A stretch of DNA of 16,465 bases from JBBDMX01 sp038241095. Its GTDB lineage: Bacteria > Planctomycetota > Phycisphaerae > Phycisphaerales > Phycisphaeraceae. Position 1 is the stretch's first letter. Every line of letters starts with the position of its first letter. Below, piece by piece: positions 1 to 6,793 of the stretch. A program made the position numbers and the translations under genes. The stretch covers positions 1-16,465 of the forward strand of contig JBBRGB010000052.1 in NCBI GenBank assembly GCA_038241095.1. Reading direction: 5' to 3'. The notes under the pieces are model-generated. The model did no database searches, had not been told where the DNA came from, and saw nothing but the letters and a program-made list of their open reading frames with translations.

Positions 1-650
1 TGGCGCGACAGTTCGATGTGCCTTACCGGCTCATCGACACCCAGGAGCACCTCGACCCCGACTATGCCGCCAACCCCGTCAATCGCTGCTATTACTGCAA
101 GAGCGAGCTGTTTGGGCGATTGGCACAAGTGGCGCGGGAAGAGGGATGGAGTGTGGTGCTTGATGGTTCCAACGCCAGCGACGCCGGCGATGATCGCCCG
201 GGGCATGTGGCTGCGGGGGAGGAGGGCGTGCGATCGCCCTTGATGGAGTTGGGCATCACCAAGGACGACATCCGTGCCGTGGCCAAGGAGATGGGCCTGC
301 CCGTGTGGGACAAGCCGGCGATGGCGTGTCTTTCTTCGCGCGTTCCGCATGGTGTGGCCATCACGCCGGAATTGCTGCGACAGATTGAGGCGGCCGAGGA
401 TGTGCTGGCGGCCGCGGGTTTCACGCAGTTTCGTGTGCGGCACCACGGGGACATCGCCCGCATCGAATTGCCCCCGGAAGATTTTTCGCGTGCCTTGGAA
501 CAGCGGGAAACGATTGACCGTGGCGTTCGCGCCGCGGGCTATGCGCATGTTGTTATGGACCTGGCCGGTTTCCGCAGCGGCGGGCTGCACCATGCTTCCA
601 AGGGCCAGGATTCCGCCCAACTCATCACCCTCAACGTGGAACGCAAATGA
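1..650 (+). CDS. larE: LarE, ATP-dependent sacrificial sulfur transferase (3' part)
   Basis: The reading frame is open from base 3 at the window edge to the TGA at 648-650, so the 5' end is missing, including the expected N-terminal PP-loop ATPase motif. LarE adenylates the carboxylates of the pyridinium biscarboxylate nucleotide and replaces them with thiocarboxylates during synthesis of the nickel-pincer nucleotide (NPN) cofactor in the cytoplasm. Visible family motifs are NRCYYCK (bases 81-101) and KPAMACLSSR (codons around 315-344), the latter holding the family's active-site cysteine (327-329). With the two cysteines at 87-89 and 96-98 there are three candidate ligands, the pattern I associate with [4Fe-4S]-type LarE proteins rather than the single-Cys sacrificial type; this is from memory. 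The stop overlaps the larC start as ATGA, implying translational coupling. ExsB/QueC-like PP-loop proteins are the main alternative, but the LarC neighbour settles the call. Confidence 0.9.
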   Translation, partial: ARQFDVPYRLIDTQEHLDPDYAANPVNRCYYCKSELFGRLAQVAREEGWSVVLDGSNASDAGDDRPGHVAAGEEGVRSPLMELGITKDDIRAVAKEMGLPVWDKPAMACLSSRVPHGVAITPELLRQIEAAEDVLAAAGFTQFRVRHHGDIARIELPPEDFSRALEQRETIDRGVRAAGYAHVVMDLAGFRSGGLHHASKGQDSAQLITLNVERK

Positions 651-1966
651 TCGGCTACCTCGACATCCCTTCGGGCATCTCCGGCGACATGTTTCTCGGC
701 TGTCTAGTCGATGCGGGCTGGCCCGTCGAAGCTCTGCGAAAGACGCTGGAGCAACTCAAGCTGCCGGCCTCGGAATGGAGCGTCGAAGCCAAAGTGGTGA
801 TGAAAGGCCCCATGCGGGCGACCTTGGTGGATGTGCGGGTGGCGGAGGGCCATCATCATCGCGGGCTGGCGGTCATCAGCGGCATCATCAATGCCGCCGA
901 CCTGCCTTCGCGGGTCAAGCAACGCGCCACTGCGGTTTTCACCCGGTTGGCGCAAGCCGAGGCGCGGGTGCATGGCACGACCGTCGAGGCCATCCACTTC
1001 CACGAAGTCGGCGCGATGGACGCCATCGTCGATATCGTCGGTGCCTGTGCCGGCCTGGAGGCGTTGGGCATCGAACGGCTCTACTGCTCCGCGTTGCCGA
1101 TGGGCCAGGGCTGGGCACAGACCGATCATGGCCAGATTCCCCTGCCCGCCCCGGCGACGTTGGAAATGCTCGCCGCGGCCAAAGCGCCGACACGCCCCGC
1201 GCCAGGCCCCGGCGAATGGGTCACGCCCACCGGTGCGGCCTTGGTCGGCGAACTGGCGTCCTTCATGCAGCCCAACATCACCGTCACCCGCATCGGCACC
1301 GGCGCGGGGCAACGCAATTGCGATTGGCCCAACGTGGCCCGGCTGTGGGTCGGCGAAGCCACGCCCGCCGATGCCACCGGGGGAACCGGAGGGGGCGGTC
1401 TGGCGCAGATCGACACCAACATTGACGACATGAACCCGCAGCTTTTTGCCGTCGTCAGTGATGCGCTTTTCGCCGCCGGGGCACGCGATGTCTGGCTGAC
1501 GCCCGTGCAGATGAAAAAAGGTCGGCCCGCCGTGGTGCTCAGTGTGCTCTGCGACGCGGCCCGTGAGGCGGCACTGGCCGACATCATGCTGCGACAGACG
1601 ACGACTCTGGGTGTGCGCTCGCATCGCGTGCAGCGCCACGAGGCCCGCCGTGAGTTCCGCAAGGTGGATACGACCTTTGGCGCGGTGACGATGAAGCTGA
1701 AGTTTGTGGGTGAGGCGTTGTGCGGCGTGATGCCGGAGTTTGAGGATGTGCGCCGTCTAGCCCAGGAATCCAAAGCCGAGGTCAAAGCGGTGTACGACGC
1801 GGCCTTGGCGGCGGGGCAGCGGTTGATGGATGATGCGGCGCGATGGACGCCTCCTGTTGAGAGTCCAGTTCCACCCGCCCACGATCACGACCACTCACAC
1901 ACGCATGACCACGGCCATTCCCACGATCATGGGCATGGGCACGATCACAAGCATGGGCACGAATAA
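647..1966 (+). CDS. larC: LarC, nickel insertion protein (NPN cyclometallase)
   Basis: A 439-residue protein that inserts Ni(II) into the thiocarboxylated pyridinium mononucleotide, CTP-dependently, as the last step of NPN cofactor synthesis for lactate racemase-type enzymes. Family motifs in order: YLDIPSGISGDM at the N-terminus, GHHHRGL (residues 68-74), IHFHEVGAMDAIVDIVG, TPTGAAL, NIDDMNPQ and TPVQMKKGRP. The first half corresponds to LarC1 and the part from about residue 253 to LarC2, which in Lactobacillus plantarum are joined only by programmed frameshifting. Here both halves are in one frame, separated by a glycine-rich linker (about residues 244-252). The C-terminus is fourteen uninterrupted His-X dipeptides (residues 412-439, bases 1880-1963), a likely nickel store. 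The ATG at 647 overlaps the larE stop, with only a weak GGA upstream, consistent with coupling. No larB or larA is visible. Confidence 0.95.
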   Translation: MIGYLDIPSGISGDMFLGCLVDAGWPVEALRKTLEQLKLPASEWSVEAKVVMKGPMRATLVDVRVAEGHHHRGLAVISGIINAADLPSRVKQRATAVFTRLAQAEARVHGTTVEAIHFHEVGAMDAIVDIVGACAGLEALGIERLYCSALPMGQGWAQTDHGQIPLPAPATLEMLAAAKAPTRPAPGPGEWVTPTGAALVGELASFMQPNITVTRIGTGAGQRNCDWPNVARLWVGEATPADATGGTGGGGLAQIDTNIDDMNPQLFAVVSDALFAAGARDVWLTPVQMKKGRPAVVLSVLCDAAREAALADIMLRQTTTLGVRSHRVQRHEARREFRKVDTTFGAVTMKLKFVGEALCGVMPEFEDVRRLAQESKAEVKAVYDAALAAGQRLMDDAARWTPPVESPVPPAHDHDHSHTHDHGHSHDHGHGHDHKHGHE

Positions 1967-1984
1967 TCTCAACTGGGGCGTGAT

Positions 1985-2019
1985 CCCACGGAAGCCGTCG
2001 CGGCGACGGCATCCGTGGG
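1985..2019. repeat. CCCACGGA-type hairpin repeat, copy 1
   Basis: A nearly perfect inverted repeat between the convergent ends of larC and recQ. The left arm CCCACGGAAGCCGTCGC pairs with the right arm ending ATCCGTGGG with one mismatch over 17 positions and almost no loop. It is preceded by GAT and followed by CTTGAA, context shared with the copies at 15103-15144 and 15170-15208, so this is a dispersed repeat and not a one-off. Its place between converging genes would suit a two-way terminator, but there is no T-run on either side. Confidence 0.8.
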
Positions 2020-2048
2020 CTTGAACACTTTCAACCCGCTTCCGCAAA

Positions 2049-4379
2049 TCAACCTTCACCGCCAGCGCGAAGATGGGCGACGACCAGGCGAATGATGTCG
2101 TAAGGAACCTGCCCTTCGAGATGCTCGTAGATCGGCCGCAAGGTGTCGGCCCCGGTGCTTGCCGCGGCGATCTCCACCCGCTGATACAGCGCGTCATCCA
2201 CCCATGTCCGAATTTCCGCGGGCTTGGACTCCAGAATGTGCTCTTCCAAGTACCCCGTCAGCGTGCTCCGCGCCCGGCCGGTGGCGGCCATCACTTCATC
2301 AATGCTCTGACCCTGGGCAAAGAGGCTCAACGCCTGATCCTTGACCGCCTGTGACTGCACGGCCCGCGGCTGACGAATCCGCATCGCCCGCCGCTCGGCG
2401 CGACGGGCCTCCACCTCATCCACATCTTCGGGATCACTCCGATCAATCCAAGCCTCGCCATTGCTCATTGCCCGCGGTGGACGCACGTCCACATTCAACG
2501 TCAGCCCATGTTCCTCCGCATACGGAAGCAGCACATCCAGCAGCGGTTGGCCGAAGGTTTCGATCTTGCGGTCGCCGATGCCCTTGATGGTTCGCATGAC
2601 TTGCAAGTTGCCCGGTCGAACCCGCGCCAGCTCGCGCAACGGAGCGTCGCCCAGCACCACATAGGCCGGCACGCCCGAAGCCTGGGCCGTCTCCTTGCGC
2701 CATTGCCGCAGCCGCTCGAACAAGTCCCGATCCACGCCTTCCCAGTTGGCGTCCGCCGCCCGCGTGCGTTTGGCCTTGGCTTCGGGCGGACGAATCAAAT
2801 GCACCTGCCGTTGCCCGCGCATCACCGCCAGTGATTCATCATTGAGCCGTAGACTTGGCCGATCACCGTCGGTGCGGGTGATGAAGCCTAGGTCGATCAA
2901 CTGATACACCAAGTTTTGCAGCCGCTTGCGGGGCAGTTCGCGCAGGATGCCGTAGGTGCTGACAGTGGCGTGGCCGAAGCTGGCGACCATCGCGGTTTCG
3001 GCCCCCTTGAGCACATCGACGATGTGCCCCACGCCGAAGCGTTGCCCCGTGCGGGCGATGCACGAAAGCACCTTCTGGGCTGTCACCGAAGCGTCGGCGA
3101 TGCCCTCGACTTCACCGAGGCAGAAGTCGCAGGCCCCGCAGTTGTCCTGCCCGTAGGTCTGCCCGAAATACTCGCTCAACATGCGATGCCGACAGAGCGG
3201 CACACTGCAATAACGCTGCATCTGCTTGAGCAGCGCCATGGCCGGGCCAATCACCGCTTCGGGGTCCTCGGCATTTTGGGCGCTGCGTTGAATCAGACTT
3301 TCCCAACGGATGGCATCGGAAAGCGAATAGAACGTCACGCACTGGGCTTCGAGTCCATCGCGGCCGGCTCGACCGGTCTCCTGCTGGTAGCCTTCGATGC
3401 TCTTGGGCATCGAGGCGTGAATAACGCAACGCACGTTGGAGCGGTCGATGCCCATGCCAAAGGCCACCGTGGCGACGACCACGTCAAGTTCTTCCTGGGC
3501 GAAGGCTTCCTGGGTCTTGCGCCGCTTCTCGGCCTCCATGCCCGCGTGGTAATGCGACGCCTTGACGCCGTTGGCCTTGAGGTAGGCCGCCAGCGATTCA
3601 GTGTCCTTGCGACTGATGCAGTAGATGATGGCCGCCTCGCCGGGCATTCGCCGGATCAACTCCAGCGCTTGGGCTTGGACATCCACGGCCGGCTGCACGC
3701 GGTAAATGAGGTTGGGGCGATCAAACCTGCCCACCAGCACCGAAGCCTCGCGCAGGTGCAGTTGTTCGACGATGTCCTGTCGCACGCGGGGCGTGGCGGT
3801 GGCGGTGAAGGCGTGAACGCTGGCGTTGGGGAAGCGATCCTTGAGAATCGCCAGTTGGCGGTATTCGGGGCGGAAGTCGTGGCCCCACTGGCTGATGCAG
3901 TGGGCTTCGTCGATGGCGAAGGTGCGCACGTCGAGCCGCCGGGCCATGTCCAGAAACCAGGACGACACCAGCCGCTCGGGGGCGACGAAAATCAGCCGAT
4001 ATTCGCCGCGGCCGATGCCCTGTTCCAACTCCCGGCGCTCCGACGCTGAAAGACCGCTGTGCAACGCCGCAGCCGGGTAACCACAAGCGCGCAGGCCATC
4101 GACCTGATCCTTCATCAGCGAAATCAAGGGCGATACGACCACATCGGTGCGTTGCGCCACCACGGGTGGGATCTGATAGCAGAGGGATTTGCCCCCGTCG
4201 GTGGGCATGACCACCAGCGAATCACGTTGCGCCAATCCCGCGGCAATGGCCTCGGCTTGGAGCGGGCGAAGGGTGGTGTAGCCCCAGAAGTGTCGCAGCA
4301 CTTGCGCGACCCGTTGGTCGGCGGGATGGGTGGCGTCGGCGGTCCCGGGGGACTCGGATGGTGCGGTGGCTTGGGGCAT
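2049..4379 (-). CDS. recQ: RecQ-type ATP-dependent DNA helicase
   Basis: A 3'-5' superfamily 2 DNA helicase for recombination and repair, of usual or slightly long size (776 residues from the ATG at 4379-4377; a TTG lies just upstream at 4382, preceded by an in-frame TGA). Numbered from that TTG, the motifs are Walker A MPTDGGKS (59-66), DEAH (158-161) followed by CISQWGHDFRPEYR, TATATP (about 193-198), QQETGRAGRDG (about 333-343), and four zinc-binding cysteines at 397, 415, 418 and 421. Next come an RQC winged-helix region (about 430-530), an HRDC domain (about 551-620) ending in the IKGIGDRKIE stretch, and a C-terminal helix-turn-helix module (about 675-770) of the RecQ-associated type. 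Walker A has Asp where E. coli RecQ has Gly. The gene follows mscS by 48 bases on the same strand, and its 3' end faces larC. Confidence 0.95.
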   Translation of the reverse strand: MPQATAPSESPGTADATHPADQRVAQVLRHFWGYTTLRPLQAEAIAAGLAQRDSLVVMPTDGGKSLCYQIPPVVAQRTDVVVSPLISLMKDQVDGLRACGYPAAALHSGLSASERRELEQGIGRGEYRLIFVAPERLVSSWFLDMARRLDVRTFAIDEAHCISQWGHDFRPEYRQLAILKDRFPNASVHAFTATATPRVRQDIVEQLHLREASVLVGRFDRPNLIYRVQPAVDVQAQALELIRRMPGEAAIIYCISRKDTESLAAYLKANGVKASHYHAGMEAEKRRKTQEAFAQEELDVVVATVAFGMGIDRSNVRCVIHASMPKSIEGYQQETGRAGRDGLEAQCVTFYSLSDAIRWESLIQRSAQNAEDPEAVIGPAMALLKQMQRYCSVPLCRHRMLSEYFGQTYGQDNCGACDFCLGEVEGIADASVTAQKVLSCIARTGQRFGVGHIVDVLKGAETAMVASFGHATVSTYGILRELPRKRLQNLVYQLIDLGFITRTDGDRPSLRLNDESLAVMRGQRQVHLIRPPEAKAKRTRAADANWEGVDRDLFERLRQWRKETAQASGVPAYVVLGDAPLRELARVRPGNLQVMRTIKGIGDRKIETFGQPLLDVLLPYAEEHGLTLNVDVRPPRAMSNGEAWIDRSDPEDVDEVEARRAERRAMRIRQPRAVQSQAVKDQALSLFAQGQSIDEVMAATGRARSTLTGYLEEHILESKPAEIRTWVDDALYQRVEIAAASTGADTLRPIYEHLEGQVPYDIIRLVVAHLRAGGEG

Positions 4380-4381
4380 CA

Positions 4382-4415
4382 ATCGCGCCGTGGGGGTTCA
4401 GGTCATATCGCGCCG
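4382..4415. repeat. Short direct repeat just upstream of recQ
   Basis: The 9-mer ATCGCGCCG occurs at 4382-4390 and again at 4407-4415, offset by 25 bases, in the short spacer between the mscS stop and the recQ start. The spacing is near two and a half helical turns, so a protein-binding site is conceivable, but 9-mers of this composition arise easily in GC-rich DNA. No function can be assigned. Confidence 0.3.
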
Positions 4416-4427
4416 ACGACCACCATA

Positions 4428-6221
4428 TTATTCCCCCCGCGATTCGAGCATCCGCACCGCCAGTTGACGCTTCTCGTCGTTGGCCAGGTAGATCGTCTGC
4501 GTGGGGAAGGCGAAGTCGATGCCGGCCTCGGCGAAGGCGGCGAAGAGCTTCATGTTCACCAGTTGCGAATGTTCCATGTAGGTGAAGAAGCCGCGATCCT
4601 TGTCCCCGGCGAGCTGGTACCAATAGAACGCCTTGATGTTCAAGCTGTCGGCGTTAAGTTCGTTGAAGGCCACGCGGGGCGGAAACTTCTCCATGTCGAA
4701 GCGGCCTACCTCAATGACCTGCGGATCGCTGAGCAGACCCTTGAGCAGATCGACTGCCCGCTGGATTTGATCGGGCGGGGTGTCGTAGGTGATGGTGACG
4801 TTCATCTCCCTGCGAATGTACGGCCGGGCGGTGATGTTCTCGACGTTGTTGTCGATGAACTTCATGTTGGGCACGGTGACGAGGTGGCCGTTTAACTGGC
4901 GGATGCGGGTGGAGCGGAAGCCGATTTCCTCGACCCCGCCGGTGTGGCCGTCAAAGGTGATGAAGTCGCCCAAGAGGAAGGGCTTGTCAAAGAAGACGGT
5001 GATGGAGCCAAAGAGGTTCTTAACCGAATCCTGTGCCGCCAGCGAAATCGCCAAACCCGCCAGGCCCAAGCCCGCCAGGAAGGAGAGGATGTTCAAACCA
5101 AAGACGTTCTGCGCCACGACGAGGGTAAATACGATGATCAGAAAGATTCGCAGGGCCTTGCGGATCAGGGGGACGACCATGTCGTCGATTTTGGTTTCAG
5201 TCTTGGAAGTGATGCTGGTGAGCCAGTGATCTATGACATCGACGAGGTTGTAGGAGAACCAGCCCAAGGCCAGGATGTAGAAGAAGGCGACGATGCGGTT
5301 GGTGAAGTCGGTCAGGCCGTCGCTCATGACCAGCCCGCCCAAGCCGATGTGGATGCCGATGGAGAGCAGCACCAGTGCCACCGGCCCGGCGGCGTCGGCG
5401 AAGATGGCGGCCCGCACCGGCTGCTGACGCACGGTGGCGCGCTTGGCAATCGCGTTGCAAACCCCCTGCACCGTTTTGCCGATCACCAGCCCCAAGAAAA
5501 TCGCCAACAACAGCCATATCCAACCCCACCAGTTCGTTTCACTGAACGTCGGCCCAAGCAGGTCGGCGACTTGGCTCTGGGTGCTATGGCGATCCTCCAA
5601 CCCTTCCATCGCGGCGAACAACTCGGGCATCTCCGCCACTGTGGGCCGAGAGAACAACCACCGCCCATCGGGTTGCAAGGCCAGCACGATCTGACCGGGC
5701 GGATATTTCTTCAACTTCTCCTTGACCCAAGCGTGGGTGGGGATGCGGGGGAAAAAGACGTACTGCCGCAGGTTGAGTTCCTTGACTTCCGCGGCATCGG
5801 GAAGCTCTTCGGGCACCACCGTCCCCAACCGGTTCAACACCCCGTAGGTCTGCGAAGCGATCGACAAGCCCGGCTCATAGGTCGCATCGGGGAAGTTGAA
5901 ACAGGCCTGCACCTTCTGCTCGGCCTCGTGACGCGCGGCCCCACGGATGTCGGTGTCATTAAGGACGTTCATCCCTTCCAGGAAGGTGAACATCGTCGCC
6001 CGCGGGCTGGCCAGGGCCGAGGTGGAAATGCCAGCGATGGGGGGCGAAGGATCGGCCGCGGCGATGGGCTGGGCCTCGGCTTGGGGCGCGGACGGCGGGG
6101 CGTCCTGCGCCATGACCGTCACCGGCCCCAGGCAGACACACAGACCGGCCCAGAGCGCCAAAACGGCAAGCCAGGGATGGACGGCTTTCAATGGATTCGA
6201 CGACAAGGAGGAAGCGTTCAT
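4428..6221 (-). CDS. MscS-family mechanosensitive channel with large periplasmic N-terminal domain
   Basis: A 597-residue membrane protein of the small-conductance mechanosensitive channel family, which opens under membrane tension to release solutes. It begins with a signal peptide-like hydrophobic stretch (about 17-38, ending VMAQ). A soluble region without a recognised domain follows (about 40-225), then membrane segments near 232-248, 277-297, 308-328 and 354-372. The pore-lining helix and beta-domain entry are in 377-420, with the family stretch LAISLAAQDSVKNLFGSI and FDKPFLLGDFI. The cytoplasmic beta domain continues with GHLVTVPN (about 445-452), and an alpha/beta domain ends the protein. 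It is about twice the length of E. coli MscS, so it belongs with the larger YnaI/MscM-like members. No Shine-Dalgarno motif is obvious. It lies between a small membrane protein gene and recQ on the same strand, with short spacers. Confidence 0.9.
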   Translation of the reverse strand: MNASSLSSNPLKAVHPWLAVLALWAGLCVCLGPVTVMAQDAPPSAPQAEAQPIAAADPSPPIAGISTSALASPRATMFTFLEGMNVLNDTDIRGAARHEAEQKVQACFNFPDATYEPGLSIASQTYGVLNRLGTVVPEELPDAAEVKELNLRQYVFFPRIPTHAWVKEKLKKYPPGQIVLALQPDGRWLFSRPTVAEMPELFAAMEGLEDRHSTQSQVADLLGPTFSETNWWGWIWLLLAIFLGLVIGKTVQGVCNAIAKRATVRQQPVRAAIFADAAGPVALVLLSIGIHIGLGGLVMSDGLTDFTNRIVAFFYILALGWFSYNLVDVIDHWLTSITSKTETKIDDMVVPLIRKALRIFLIIVFTLVVAQNVFGLNILSFLAGLGLAGLAISLAAQDSVKNLFGSITVFFDKPFLLGDFITFDGHTGGVEEIGFRSTRIRQLNGHLVTVPNMKFIDNNVENITARPYIRREMNVTITYDTPPDQIQRAVDLLKGLLSDPQVIEVGRFDMEKFPPRVAFNELNADSLNIKAFYWYQLAGDKDRGFFTYMEHSQLVNMKLFAAFAEAGIDFAFPTQTIYLANDEKRQLAVRMLESRGE

Positions 6222-6260
6222 GCGGCGATAGTCAGGTGAAAGTGGTGAATGAAGGAAAGT

Positions 6261-6296
6261 CTGTCAAAGCCACGGGGCGTAAGCCCGCGAAGGAGA
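6261..6296 (+). repeat. GNRA-hairpin repeat, copy A
   Basis: The segment begins CTGTCAAAGCCACGG and centres on GGGCGTAAGCCC, a stem capped by GTAA that would form a GNRA tetraloop if transcribed. The same layout recurs at 13313-13345 and, inverted, at 13405-13438. It lies in the 132-base spacer upstream of the mscS-type gene, whose remaining bases hold nothing else recognisable. Confidence 0.75.
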
Positions 6297-6353
6297 CGCC
6301 ACGAACGTCGGGGCGAGGCTTGAATCATTTGTATTGGCGTTGGGCGGTGAACC

Positions 6354-6692
6354 TCACGGCTCACGGACGATGACGCGGACATTGCGTCGGCCATCGTCGG
6401 CGAAATCACTCCAGCCGTGGCGATGCCAAGGATGCGGCGCCATCCAGCTTCGGGTATTGCGAAAGACCCGCAAGGGCGTGCCCAGCACCGTGGCGACCAG
6501 TGCCAGCCCCAAGAAAATGGCGGCCCCCATCAGCACCGCCACCAGCGCCAGCATGGCCAAGGGCAGCACAACGAAGAGCAGCACGCCGACAATGGCCACT
6601 CGCTTGATCCACGAGGGTTGGCGGGCGATCCAGCCCCAAGCCCGACCCACCCGACCGGCATGATTGTGCAAATAGACGCGTAACATCCCCAT
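6354..6692 (-). CDS. Small membrane protein of unknown function
   Basis: An open frame of 112 residues from the ATG at 6692-6690. An ATG at 6686 (110 residues) and a TTG at 6722 are alternatives; none has a clear Shine-Dalgarno, so the start is uncertain. Two closely spaced hydrophobic segments form a hairpin-like core (VAIVGVLLFVVLPLAMLALV, then a second Ala/Leu/Gly/Val-rich stretch to about residue 72). They are flanked by a basic N-terminal region containing WIARQPSWIKR and a polar C-terminal tail rich in Trp, His and Arg. I do not recognise a family. It lies between the GH35 gene and the channel gene on the same strand, so it may be cotranscribed with them. The hydrophobic-core pattern and lack of a better frame favour a real gene, but it could be a chance frame. 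Confidence 0.6.
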   Translation of the reverse strand: MGMLRVYLHNHAGRVGRAWGWIARQPSWIKRVAIVGVLLFVVLPLAMLALVAVLMGAAIFLGLALVATVLGTPLRVFRNTRSWMAPHPWHRHGWSDFADDGRRNVRVIVREP

Positions 6693-6793
6693 AAGGTTAC
6701 GCCAACGCCCCCCGCGCGACAACTCGCCCCAAATTCACGAGGGTTTTATCACACCACGCCAGCCCGTCAGGCTTGCCGGTTATCGCTCTCCCC

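Noticed and set aside
2916..4049. A 377-codon open frame opposite recQ
   Set aside because: No recognisable domain; it is the complementary shadow of a conserved helicase.
4944..6239. A 431-codon open frame opposite the mscS-type gene
   Set aside because: The product is a low-complexity Gly/Asp/Gln/Arg shadow. The minus-strand frame carries the MscS signature and membrane helices.
6222..6270. TTGACA on the minus strand upstream of mscS as a -35 box
   Set aside because: No -10-like hexamer is found 15-19 bases downstream, and TTGACA is part of the repeat copy A.
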